58,480 nt of DNA, taken from assembly GCA_026416195.1 (NCBI GenBank), contig JAOAFQ010000093.1, positions 1 to 58,480 of the forward strand, read 5' to 3'. The notes beneath the pieces are model-generated. The model was given only the letters and a program-made list of their open reading frames with translations, had not been told where the DNA came from and did not search any database. Numbering within the stretch: position 1 is the stretch's first letter; each line of letters begins with the position of its first letter. Origin of the DNA: Candidatus Aminicenantota bacterium (lineage in GTDB: Bacteria > Acidobacteriota > Aminicenantia > Aminicenantales > CALLJL01). This document shows, in pieces, positions 28,134-36,930 of this stretch. A program made the translations under genes and the position numbers.

Positions 28134-30563
28134 ATGAATCCTTTATATGAAAAACTTGGTCTTTTTTATCTTGGCAAAGAGATTGACCTAGAATCGATGG
28201 CTCTGAAACCCGATTATGTCCTTTATGATTCTAAAGATTTGGTTACTCATGCTGTTTGCGTCGGTATGACCGGTAGCGGGAAAACCGGGCTATGTATCGC
28301 CCTGCTCGAGGAAGCTGGCCTTGATGGTATTCCGGCAATTATCGTCGACCCAAAAGGTGACCTCCCCAATCTGATGCTCCTTTTCCCTGAGCTCAGACCA
28401 GAAGACTTCCGTCCCTGGATCAATGAAGACGAAGCAGCCCAAAAAGGTCTTTCTCCTGATGATTATGCACTCAAACAAGCCGAATCTTGGCAAAAAGGTT
28501 TAGCCGAATGGGACCAGGACTCTTCTCGCATTCAGAAGCTTCTGAACTCTGTTGACATTTCCATTTTCACCCCTGGAAGCAATGCTGGCCTTCCCCTTTC
28601 CATCCTAAAATCCTTTGAGGCTCCGCCACCAGCCTTGCTCGAAGATCCAGAGCTACTGAGTGAAAAGGTTTCAACCACAGTCTCAGGTCTTTTAGGCTTG
28701 CTCGGAATTCAAGCTGACCCTCTGCAGAGCCGCGAGCACATTCTTATTTCTAACCTTTTCCACGCTGCTTGGAGAAGCGGTCAAAGCCTCGATCTAGCTT
28801 CGCTTATCCAGCAAATCCAAAATCCACCTTTAAAGCGAATTGGTGTCTTCGAACTTGATTCTTTTTACCCAGCTCAAGAACGTTTCAAGCTGGCCATGAT
28901 GCTCAATAACCTGCTGGCCGCCCCGGGGTTCGATCTCTGGTTAAGTGGAGAACCCCTTGATATCAACTCCCTGCTTTATACTCCTTCTGGCAAACCAAGG
29001 CTTAGCATCATTTCCATTGCCCATTTATCTGAAGCCCAGAGAATGTTTTTTGTTACCATTCTTCTTAATCAGCTTTTAGGTTGGGTGCGCCAGCAGCCCG
29101 GAACTTCTTCTCTTCGAGCCCTCTTTTATATGGATGAAATTTTTGGCTTTTTCCCGCCTATCAGCGAACCGCCAGCCAAACGACCTTTGTTGACCCTCCT
29201 TAAACAGGCCAGGGCTTTCGGCCTTGGTCTGGTTTTAACGACGCAAAATCCGGTCGACCTAGATTATAAGGGTTTAGCTAACGCTGGTACCTGGTTCATT
29301 GGTCGCCTTCAGACTGAACGAGATAAAGACCGTCTGCTTGAAGGCCTGGCCAGTGTAGCTGGAAACATTGATTTAAAGAAAGTCTCGGAGCAAATCAGCA
29401 GCCTCCAAAAAAGGGTTTTTCTAATGCACAATGTTCATGAAGATAAACCCGTTCTGTTCAAAACCAGATGGGTTCTATCCTATCTTCGTGGGCCAATGAC
29501 CCGACAGCAGATAATGGCCGTAATGAAAGATAAAAAAGAAAAGGTTCAAGTTGAAACCAGGCTGGAAAAACCATTGGCTGTCAGCCAAAAAGTCATCAGT
29601 CCTACCGCCGCTATAAGCAATTTGAAGCCAACCCTTCCACCTGGAATAAATGAATTATTTTTCCCAGTCACAGCCCGGCCTTCTCCCTTAGCTCGCTTGA
29701 TTTACCGTCCATCTATAGCCGTCTTCGCTCAAGTCGCCATTTTTGATAACCGCCTTGGCCTTTCCCATGCTTCTGATGTCGGTCACTATTTTGAACTGAA
29801 TGAAGAGGTGATTGGCCTACTTTGGGATCAGGCCAAGCCCCTCATGGTCAAAATAGAGAATCTGGAAAAAGAACCATGTCGAGAAGCAGCCTTTGAGGCC
29901 CTACCATCGCGCTCGCTTTCCTTTTTAAAATCGGTTGAAAATGATTATCTTGAATACTTAACTCGAAGCTATCAGCTTACGCTGTGGAAGAGCGCTGTCT
30001 TTCAGGCTATTTCTAGGCCCGACGAATCAGAGCGAGATTTTAGGATAAGGCTAAGCCAGTTAGCCAGGGAAAAAAGAGACGAAGCTGTTGAAAAACTAAG
30101 ACAAAAATATATGGCTAAAATTGCCTCCTTAGAGAGACAGTATTTACTGGCGCAGCAGCGATTGCAGCGAGAGCAAGAGCAATATAAAGAAAGGATGGCC
30201 CAGAGCGTCATTTCCATGGGCGCCACTATTTTTGGAGCTATTCTGGGAAGAAGATCATATCAGGTGGGCCGGGCGGCGACGACCGCTCGCACGGCCAGCC
30301 GGGCTTATTATGAAAAGTTGGATATAAAAAGAGCTCAGGAACAAGTTGAAATGGCTAAAGCCAGGTTAGACGAGATGGAAAGAGAACTCCAACAAGAAGC
30401 CAATAATATTGCTAGCCTTTACGACCCTGAACGAGAACAACTCCAGCCACTTATTTTACGCCCCAAAAAGAAGGATATTAATATCCGCTGGTCAGGCTTG
30501 CTTTGGCTTCCTTACTGGGAGCTTGATTCAGGCGAAATACAACCTGCTTTCAACTTGAGTTGA
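28134..30563 (+). CDS. HerA-like P-loop ATPase with C-terminal coiled coils
   Basis: An 809-residue HerA/FtsK-superfamily ATPase. Walker A GMTGSGKTGL has K50, IIVDPKGDLPNLM follows, and Walker B is ALFYMDEIFGFFPP with QARAFGLGLVLTTQNPVDL after it. The C-terminal 200 residues carry two coiled-coil stretches (about 640-690 and 730-760) around a glycine-rich segment (MGATIFGAILGRRS), ending LLWLPYWEL. Relatives are annotated only as ATP-binding or helicase HerA domain proteins. No NurA nuclease gene lies beside it, so DNA end processing is not supported. ATG 28134 has GAGGAG 10 nt upstream. Confidence 0.85.
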   Translation: MNPLYEKLGLFYLGKEIDLESMALKPDYVLYDSKDLVTHAVCVGMTGSGKTGLCIALLEEAGLDGIPAIIVDPKGDLPNLMLLFPELRPEDFRPWINEDEAAQKGLSPDDYALKQAESWQKGLAEWDQDSSRIQKLLNSVDISIFTPGSNAGLPLSILKSFEAPPPALLEDPELLSEKVSTTVSGLLGLLGIQADPLQSREHILISNLFHAAWRSGQSLDLASLIQQIQNPPLKRIGVFELDSFYPAQERFKLAMMLNNLLAAPGFDLWLSGEPLDINSLLYTPSGKPRLSIISIAHLSEAQRMFFVTILLNQLLGWVRQQPGTSSLRALFYMDEIFGFFPPISEPPAKRPLLTLLKQARAFGLGLVLTTQNPVDLDYKGLANAGTWFIGRLQTERDKDRLLEGLASVAGNIDLKKVSEQISSLQKRVFLMHNVHEDKPVLFKTRWVLSYLRGPMTRQQIMAVMKDKKEKVQVETRLEKPLAVSQKVISPTAAISNLKPTLPPGINELFFPVTARPSPLARLIYRPSIAVFAQVAIFDNRLGLSHASDVGHYFELNEEVIGLLWDQAKPLMVKIENLEKEPCREAAFEALPSRSLSFLKSVENDYLEYLTRSYQLTLWKSAVFQAISRPDESERDFRIRLSQLAREKRDEAVEKLRQKYMAKIASLERQYLLAQQRLQREQEQYKERMAQSVISMGATIFGAILGRRSYQVGRAATTARTASRAYYEKLDIKRAQEQVEMAKARLDEMERELQQEANNIASLYDPEREQLQPLILRPKKKDINIRWSGLLWLPYWELDSGEIQPAFNLS

Positions 30564-30578
30564 AGGCATTTTATTTTC

Positions 30579-30608
30579 TTGACAATCCTTTCCGACAAAT
30601 TGTATCCT
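30579..30608 (+). promoter_or_regulatory. Predicted promoter of the short basic protein
   Basis: A perfect TTGACA (30579-30584) with TATCCT (30603-30608) after an 18-nt spacer, about 100 nt before the small gene at 30711. A second TTGACA at 30629 has no -10 at a workable distance. Confidence 0.4.
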
Positions 30609-30710
30609 CATAATTGAAAGAAGGGGATTTGACAATAAAAAAATCTAATCGCTTGCTTATATTAAATTTTTTTTATTATTCCAAATAAATTTAAAAGGAG
30701 GAATATATTC

Positions 30711-30884
30711 ATGAAAAGAACTACTCACCGTAGTGTTAAGGGGACTAAACTCTATGCTGTCCGCGACGAAAAAGGCCGCTTCGTTGACATCCAGACTTAT
30801 AAGCGAGCTCACGCTGCTGACTTGAGGAAGAAGAGCAAAACAGAAACAGCCACTAAGGCTAAGAAAACTAAAAAGATTAAATAA
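30711..30884 (+). CDS. Short lysine-rich basic protein (57 aa)
   Basis: ATG at 30711 follows a very strong AAAAGGAGG site and encodes MKRTTHRSVKGTKLYAVRDE, then GRFVDIQTYKRAHAADLRKK and a lysine/threonine tail. I recall similar short proteins (KLYAVRDxKGxFxDIQTYKRAHxxD) in other bacteria, listed as hypothetical. It is strongly basic, so nucleic-acid binding is possible but unproven. It lies 147 nt after the HerA-like ATPase gene with its own likely promoter. Confidence 0.75.
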   Translation: MKRTTHRSVKGTKLYAVRDEKGRFVDIQTYKRAHAADLRKKSKTETATKAKKTKKIK

Positions 30885-31099
30885 AATATTCCCCATGATT
30901 TGAGTCTGAAAGATAAAAATTTCTAAATAAGTAAGTTTCCTCTAAGTCTTTTTTGCTCTTTTTTCGTGAATAAAAGCGCTTTTCAAGAGGGTTAACTTCT
31001 TAGGCCAAAAATAAATAAAAAAATTCATTTAACAGCCCGTTACAGCTGCGAAACGATGCTTCCATAAAGATGCAATTTTTGTCACCAAAACGCAACAGG

Positions 31100-31125
31100 G
31101 GAAAAGTGGTGCCTCCTAAAAAGGA
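31100..31125. terminator. Hairpin after the LolA-like gene
   Basis: TGCCTCCT-AAAA-AGGAGTGGCA folds into a stem of about eight pairs with a two-base bulge, followed by TTTT on the plus strand. It sits just past the stop of the minus-strand gene at 31134, so it may end transcription from that side or both. The T-run is short, hence low confidence. Confidence 0.35.
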
Positions 31126-31133
31126 GTGGCATT

Positions 31134-32069
31134 TTAAGGGTAGACACTTATTCTTAAAGGCTGCGATGTGGATAAAGGCAAAGCGGAGCGTAGTTGGTCG
31201 GATTTTTTCAGAGTGCCCGACTGCCGCCTTGATAAATGACTCCCAGTGGACGCGGTTTCTCCTTCAATGACTTCGTAGTCAGAATATTCTTCTTCTATAA
31301 TCATCCGAACATGTTTGAGAACGATCCCCCCGTCGACCTTCATCTTGCTTTTCTTGAGAACGAAATGACCGGTTGGAAGCATCTGGAATTCAATCTCAGC
31401 CACAAACTCCTTAACGAACTTCGGGTTTTTAGCTAGACTCAAAACGGCCTTGAGGACATCATAGGTATCTTGACTAATGAAATATTGCCCCTCCAACTGC
31501 TCTTCAGTGCGGATTTTGGTCCGAGATTGAAGGACAAAGACAGGCTTCCCATCGAGTATTTCATCTTCAAGCTTAGAGAAGACATACTTTCCCCGGTTTC
31601 TTTCACTAAAAGGAAGAAAGTCGTCTAAACTAAACGAGCGGCGACCTTGCCTTGAGCCTTCACCAGCCGGCTCTTCCCTCTTGCGTCCTTCCTCTCTTTT
31701 TTTCTGTTCCTGGCGACGCTCCTCGATTTCCCGAATATATTTTTGCGTTATGTCCTTGGTTTTGCCCTTTTCCATCTCTTCTGCTCTTTTTATCTCCTCA
31801 GTTCGTTGGCCACCCCTGACCCGCACAACTTTCAAGACACGAGTAACTTTCTTGGGTTTCCAATTTTTATCCATTTCAGTTTGGACGGAAACGACCGATG
31901 CTTTCCAGTTGTTAAGTTCTGGATAGGTTTTAACCCTCTCGACTATCCTATCGAGAATTAAGCTCAAGTTTTCATCTCTCGCCGAAGCTACTCTTGCCGA
32001 AATACCGTCTGATAAAAAACAATTGTTTACAATTACCAAAGCTAAGATGCTTTTTATAATCCAGCTCAT
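31134..32069 (-). CDS. Secreted protein resembling outer-membrane lipoprotein-sorting (LolA-like) fold
   Basis: A 311-residue protein with a weak signal peptide (IIKSILALVIVNNCFLSDG). From about residue 160, YVFSKLEDEILDGKPVFVLQSRTK, GQYFISQDTYDVLKAVLSLAKNP and MLPTGHFVLKKSKMKVDGG follow the strand pattern of LolA/DUF4292-like lipid-carrier folds. Between residues 95 and 150 is a highly charged insertion rich in K, E and R. The last 40 residues (after SDYEVIEGE) are low in hydrophobic strands and look unlike the rest, as if the original stop had been lost. Function is not known. Confidence 0.6.
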   Translation of the reverse strand: MSWIIKSILALVIVNNCFLSDGISARVASARDENLSLILDRIVERVKTYPELNNWKASVVSVQTEMDKNWKPKKVTRVLKVVRVRGGQRTEEIKRAEEMEKGKTKDITQKYIREIEERRQEQKKREEGRKREEPAGEGSRQGRRSFSLDDFLPFSERNRGKYVFSKLEDEILDGKPVFVLQSRTKIRTEEQLEGQYFISQDTYDVLKAVLSLAKNPKFVKEFVAEIEFQMLPTGHFVLKKSKMKVDGGIVLKHVRMIIEEEYSDYEVIEGETASTGSHLSRRQSGTLKKSDQLRSALPLSTSQPLRISVYP

Positions 32070-32135
32070 TTCAACCTCCTCATTTCTTGGAACAAATGTC
32101 CTTTCGGCTAAAATTTCGATTATTTAAATTTGGCC

Positions 32136-32165
32136 TTGACCAGTTACTGATATATTAAATATCAT
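32136..32165 (+). promoter_or_regulatory. Possible promoter of the M6 peptidase gene
   Basis: TTGACC (32136-32141) and TATCAT (32160-32165), 18-nt spacer, about 50 nt before the ATG at 32217. AGGAG lies 9 nt before that start. Confidence 0.35.
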
Positions 32166-32216
32166 TAGACCTCAAGGCATCAAGTAATTTTTTAATTAAT
32201 TATAGGAGTTGTTTCA

Positions 32217-34283
32217 ATGGTTAAGATTGAGGCAAAATTCTTCCTTTCAAAATTTCAAGAGCAAAAAAAATCTTTTTATTTTCTTTTTGTCCTGTTTTTT
32301 CTTGGCTTCATCTTTTTACCCGCTCCCAGTAAAAATTCGGCTGACCTCCCCTCAAAATTCCCGCCGCCGATTGATCCCCAGCAAGTTAAACACCACGAAA
32401 TTATGACTTGGGATGATTATAAGCCGCTACCTGGCCGCGACTGGGCTGATCCTTCGATTAAACCAGAAAAAGGCTATAAACTCGCGGTCGTGGCAGTTGA
32501 TTTTCCTAATCAACCTTTTGTTATTACTCTACCCAAAGGCACTGACCCCTTCGGCAATCCTCAGATTGATCCAATTCCAAGAGAAAAGGTCCCTCAATTT
32601 TACGCTGACTTCTTCACTAAGCCTACTGAACATAATCACGGATTGAACATTCACCGCTACTGGATGGAGCAATCAAGGGGGAAATATGGCCTGATTCAGG
32701 TAGATGCCTTCGGTCCCTATCGAATGCCCAAGCCCCACTGGCATTATGGACTCAACGAATATGGACAAAACGATTATACTCCTGACGGAACTAAAGCTTC
32801 AGGTCGGTTAGAACAGGATTGCGACGCTGTCTGGATTGAAGCCTTAGGTCAAGACGTCAGGAAAAATTATGATGGTATCCTCCGTATTTATGCTGGCTAT
32901 GATGAAACTGGCGTCTGGATGGAATTTGGGATAATGAAATTTAAGAGTAAAGAGGATATCCCGCCTGAATGGGGTAATCCGAATCCTGCCATGCCTCGTT
33001 GGGTACCAACAAGATATGTGGAATGGACAAGCTGGTTAGCTGGTTCTCAACAATGGGGGCTTTCCTCCATGCGGCAAGGAGAAAATTCAGGCACAATCGC
33101 TCACGAAATGGGTCATTTGGTTTTTCGCTTGCCTGATTTAAATAACAATCCCTATGTTAAACCTTATCGGCGGGCGGCAGTTGGAACCTGGGATTTAATG
33201 GATAGGGGTTGCTTTAATGGCCCTGGAGGGCTCCATAGGAGATGGGTGGTGCCCCCCATAGCAGGAGCGGCGGCCCCACCTTATCTAATGATTCGAAATC
33301 GGATGGCTTGTGGTTTTATTCGGGAAGGTGAACTTTTAAATTTAAGCCGCACTGGTTTAGCTCAAAGCGGCCTAGTGGTAGCAGAAGTCACAGCCCGAGC
33401 CGTTGATCCTCTGCCTGGGACTTTCACCGGAATTACAGTCAGATTTGATGGCTCTGAACCGGCCGATCGGACGCCGCCTGATGACCCGGCCACGAATCCC
33501 CTCTCTTCCGGTATCCCCAATTATAATTTTTATTCGGTGGAGGTCGTTCAAAGAATTGGCTTTGATTCTTTTTGCCCTGATAACGGTGTTCTTATAGCTA
33601 AGAATAAAGATAATCTTCGCGGCAATAATGGCGGGCCAAATGCTTTTAACAGCTACATCTGGGTAATTGACGCTCATCCTGAAGACATCAATATGGTTGA
33701 TTATATTAGCCCGGCTGGCGAAAAAGTAATGGCTACGATTGCTGATTATCGTCAGCTTAATGATGCTCTTTTTCACGCCGGGACAGACTCTGGAAGCAAA
33801 TATGAATACATCGATGAACCTAATCGACTTCATTTCTACATCATTGACTTACGTCGCGATGAACAAGGAATCCTTGTTTATAAAATTGGCGTCCGTTCCC
33901 TTGATGGTTCTGGGCCGCATGCTCGAGGGGTTGGGTTGGAAGCATCAAAAAATCTAAAATTGAAAGAAGGGCTCACTCCTATCACGGCCGTTTTGAGGAA
34001 CACTGGTCAGCTAAAAGAAATAGAAACGACTTTGCATTCTTCTGACATTTCTAATGTCGTTAAATATGATATCTATCGACTTTCGGCCTCAATCGAGGGA
34101 AAAGGCTGGGAAGTGAAGCTTCCGAATGCCCTGGCTGCAGTCGAATTTGGCAAATCAGCCCCAATTACTATTTATGTTTATGCGGAAAGAGATAGCGCCA
34201 AGCAGGCAGTTTTGACGCTTCAGGCTGTTTCGGAAAGCGACCCAACCAAAAAAGCTTCCATTTCAATTCGCCTCTCCCGTTGA
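32217..34283 (+). CDS. M6-like secreted metallopeptidase
   Basis: A 688-residue exported zinc peptidase. A hydrophobic signal (FYFLFVLFFLGFIFLPA) is followed by KLAVVAVDFPNQPFV, a typical M6 (immune inhibitor A) opening. The zinc site is GTIAHEMGHLVFRLPD with H296, E297, H300 and D307 as probable ligands or base. GTWDLMDRG after it is the usual Met-turn region. The C-terminal 200 residues are strand-rich, probably beta-sandwich domains. It fits extracellular protein digestion. Confidence 0.87.
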   Translation: MVKIEAKFFLSKFQEQKKSFYFLFVLFFLGFIFLPAPSKNSADLPSKFPPPIDPQQVKHHEIMTWDDYKPLPGRDWADPSIKPEKGYKLAVVAVDFPNQPFVITLPKGTDPFGNPQIDPIPREKVPQFYADFFTKPTEHNHGLNIHRYWMEQSRGKYGLIQVDAFGPYRMPKPHWHYGLNEYGQNDYTPDGTKASGRLEQDCDAVWIEALGQDVRKNYDGILRIYAGYDETGVWMEFGIMKFKSKEDIPPEWGNPNPAMPRWVPTRYVEWTSWLAGSQQWGLSSMRQGENSGTIAHEMGHLVFRLPDLNNNPYVKPYRRAAVGTWDLMDRGCFNGPGGLHRRWVVPPIAGAAAPPYLMIRNRMACGFIREGELLNLSRTGLAQSGLVVAEVTARAVDPLPGTFTGITVRFDGSEPADRTPPDDPATNPLSSGIPNYNFYSVEVVQRIGFDSFCPDNGVLIAKNKDNLRGNNGGPNAFNSYIWVIDAHPEDINMVDYISPAGEKVMATIADYRQLNDALFHAGTDSGSKYEYIDEPNRLHFYIIDLRRDEQGILVYKIGVRSLDGSGPHARGVGLEASKNLKLKEGLTPITAVLRNTGQLKEIETTLHSSDISNVVKYDIYRLSASIEGKGWEVKLPNALAAVEFGKSAPITIYVYAERDSAKQAVLTLQAVSESDPTKKASISIRLSR

Positions 34284-34291
34284 TTTAAAAT

Positions 34292-34489
34292 GTAGAACAA
34301 CTAATATATCAGCTTGAAGCAGCTAATGATGTTATCTATGATAATCCACCAAAAGTCGAAGTAAATTATCCAGAGTTTTCTGGTTACTTGAAAAACGGCC
34401 TGCTAACTTGCAAGCGGAATTCACGTAATTTCTGGTTCCAGGGCAAAATTAACTGTCATAAGAAGGCAATATCCTTCACCACCCGATAA
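34292..34489 (+). other. Residual open frame in a 650-bp gap
   Basis: The 653 bp between the M6 gene and the amidohydrolase remnant hold no complete gene. A 65-codon frame without a start (VEQLIYQLEAANDVIYDN ... CKRNSRNFWFQG) ends at 34489. On the minus strand near 34680-34790 a short coding-like run (ILEKATKPKVKLKYELL) is seen. Both look like eroded gene pieces; neither is identified. Confidence 0.3.
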
Positions 34490-34936
34490 CTTCAGGATAT
34501 CTCCGGATGTCGAGACTTTGTGGCAAAATATGAAAGGTATTTAGATGTCAAAAAAATAAGGTCTCGGTCCCAAAGAGCAGTTTCACTGAGTAATAGGCAG
34601 GCTCTCTCTGACGAGCCGATAATTCTTTAAAACTAGAAACTTGAAGGCAGAGAATTCTTGGTCAGAAAAATGGTTCACCTGCCCGTCAAAAGCTCATATT
34701 TCAGCTTAACTTTTGGTTTGGTGGCTTTTTCCAATATCTTCATATCCATTTGTCCAAAAAAGTTGTCATTTGATTTTGTCTCCTTCTTTAATAAATGAGT
34801 CTAAAATCTTCGTGAAATTATTCTTTCGCGCTCAAATTGACTCTTCTTTGATTGAATTTCTTTTTGGCCAATAAGGATTTATGTCAATCTTAAAGGTCGC
34901 TTACTTAAGGCTAGGCAATCAGAAAATATATAAAAG

Positions 34937-35829
34937 ATGAAAAAAATTATTGCCATTCTAATGGGCCTAATCATTATTTCTGGCTTTGTCTTAGCAGAGC
35001 AAAGGCTTAGAGAAATTAGCCTAGCCCAACGACCCGTCGAAATGCTTGTAATTAAAAACTGTAAACTTATTGATGGCACGGGAAAAAGGCCAAGAAATGG
35101 TAAGACTGTTGTAATTCAAGGAGGGAGATTTTCCATAATCTCGCCTGACAGCCAGGCAAATCTCCCAGAAAACGCTCAGGTTATTGAGGCTGGTAGCCGG
35201 GCAGTCGTGCCGGGATTGATTGATGCCCATTTTCATATGGGCTATCCGGATTCACGCGAACATCCTTTCGAGCTTAATGAGGCGCTTTGCGCCTTTCGGG
35301 CCGAATATTTCCTCTTTAAGCATCTTATGGGTGGCATAACCACTGTCATGAATGCCGGCGCTTACAAGAATGTGGGCTTTATGGCCAAAAAAGCCTTTGT
35401 TGAAGGCCTCCTTATCGGCTCACGCCCGATAATTGTCGAGGATAGAATCAGCGCAACTGGCGGCCACAAAGTTTCAAGGTTTCCAATGGCCTATGAGGCT
35501 GATGGTCCAGATGAGTGGCGCAAAGCAGTTCGAACTCAAATCAAAAAATCAGAAAAGGCGGGCGTTAAAATGGCTGTTGGCACTGACGCAATTTATGAAG
35601 TTAAACAAAGAGATCCAGGTTTGTCTTTTGATGAGGTTGAGCGATTCGTGAAAAATGGCGACAGTCCTCTCGAAGCTATATCGGCGGCCACCAAAATCGG
35701 GGCGGAAGTTCTCGGGGTGGCTGGCAAGCTTGGACAATTGAACAAAACAAAATAGCTGATTTGCTCATTATTGATGGTGACCCATTGAAAGACATAAAAG
35801 AACTACGTAAGGTAGCAACAATTATCTAG
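34937..35829 (+). pseudogene. Amidohydrolase, internally deleted and frameshifted
   Basis: Begins as a normal secreted amidohydrolase: signal peptide, VIKNCKLIDGTGKRPRNGKTVV, and the metal motif GLIDAHFHMG. After DEWRKAVRTQIKKSE the reading jumps to KAGVKMAVGTDAIYEV, so about 150 residues carrying the lysine and the two further metal histidines are missing, without loss of frame. A lost base near 35729 then causes a stop at 35753, while the true C-terminus (TIEQNKIADLLIIDGDPLKDIKE) continues in another frame to a stop at 35827. Two independent lesions make a working enzyme very unlikely. Confidence 0.85.
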
Positions 35830-35894
35830 TATCCAGGACGGCAAATGTCTCTCTCCTGTTCTCGCCAATATTTAGCTTTCCTTTAGTTTCAAAT

Positions 35895-36385
35895 TTAACC
35901 CAGAGTCTCTATCCAAACAATCTGGCCTCGACCTCTCTGCTTAGCAGTGTAAAGAGCCGGATCCAGAACAAGGTCTTTTGAAGACATTCGCCAATTTTTT
36001 TAAGAACTTGATCACCAAGCTTGTGACCAAAGGAATCGTTTATTTGCTTAAAATAGTCAATATCGAAAAATAACAATCCAAGTTCTCCTTCCTCTCAGGT
36101 CCAAACGAATGCGCGTTATCGGAGCGGGAGTATCAACCAGTTGCCAACAGCGATAATCATAAAGGTGGATTCCAACCCCGGAACTGACCACAACCCGCTG
36201 CAGACCATTGCTTATACTAGTAATTAGGCCTCTTGAGGGAGCCTCTGGTTCATTTTTTGAGGAAGGCCTGGCCAGCTACTGCGATCAAAAGTACGTAAGG
36301 CCAAAACTGGAGCAATCTCTTCGTTTCCAAATACATGAAAACTCAAACAAACGTGAGCTAATAATATTAACTTTTCCTTCTCCAT
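35895..36385 (-). pseudogene. GGDEF (diguanylate cyclase) gene remnant
   Basis: On the minus strand, [20 protein letters not shown] and [14 protein letters not shown] are the first third of a GGDEF domain. After a frame change [15 protein letters not shown] is its last third; the stretch with the GGDEF signature itself is gone. Upstream, an ATG at 36385 opens a frame (EKEKLILLAHVCLSFHVFG) that breaks near 36270. It continues in another frame (GLITSISNGLQRVVVSSGVG, IHLYDYRCWQLVD) as a possible sensor part. Confidence 0.75.
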
Positions 36386-36930
36386 AATTTTTATGCGAAA
36401 AATTAAAAAAATTTTATATTAGATACAAGATTAATACTGATTAAAAGAAAGGAACTTGCCACCATTCCAAAACTTAACGATATGTTGGGTCTTATCATTT
36501 CCATTTGTAAATAAAGTGACAACCTGATATTAGAATTTTTCTGGCCATTTTAATGATTGTTGGAGTTCTGACCGATTTGGGTAAAGGAGCCTTGGTTCCC
36601 ATTCTGGTGATTACAGCCGTAATTTTTTTTGACGACTAGTCTAATCTGGTTTTGGCCGCTCTTTGGGCCCTTGGGAATTTCAACCGTTGGCCGCAAGAAA
36701 TCAGGACAATAAAATCACCAAAAAGACTATGGCTAGTTCGAATTTTGGTAATTGATAGCCTTGGTGGTGATATAACCTCATTATCTCTGCAAAAAAGATA
36801 TCACTAATAGTCTTTTTTAAACTGACGTGAAGACCTAAAATTAAATCAATCAACAGATTTTAAATGAATAATTTGCGGCCTATTTCAAACTTATATATAA
36901 AGTAAAATGATCTCTCTGATAGGAGGCAAA
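36386..36930. other. Gene-poor stretch with a membrane-protein-like remnant
   Basis: No intact gene. On the plus strand about 36527-36808 forms one frame with a single TAG near 36638, reading FLAILMIVGVLTDLGKGALV, then PILVITAVIFF, and after the stop NLVLAALWALGNFNRWPQEI. It resembles two to three membrane helices of an eroded gene. The remainder is AT-rich with no recognised feature. Confidence 0.3.

Noticed and set aside
33372-33833. Minus-strand ORF of 153 codons
   Set aside because: Fully antisense to the M6 peptidase gene, with no ribosome site or family similarity; a shadow frame.
35720-35760. Programmed frameshift in the amidohydrolase
   Set aside because: No slippery heptamer or downstream structure is seen, and the gene also lacks about 150 internal residues, so decay is the better explanation.
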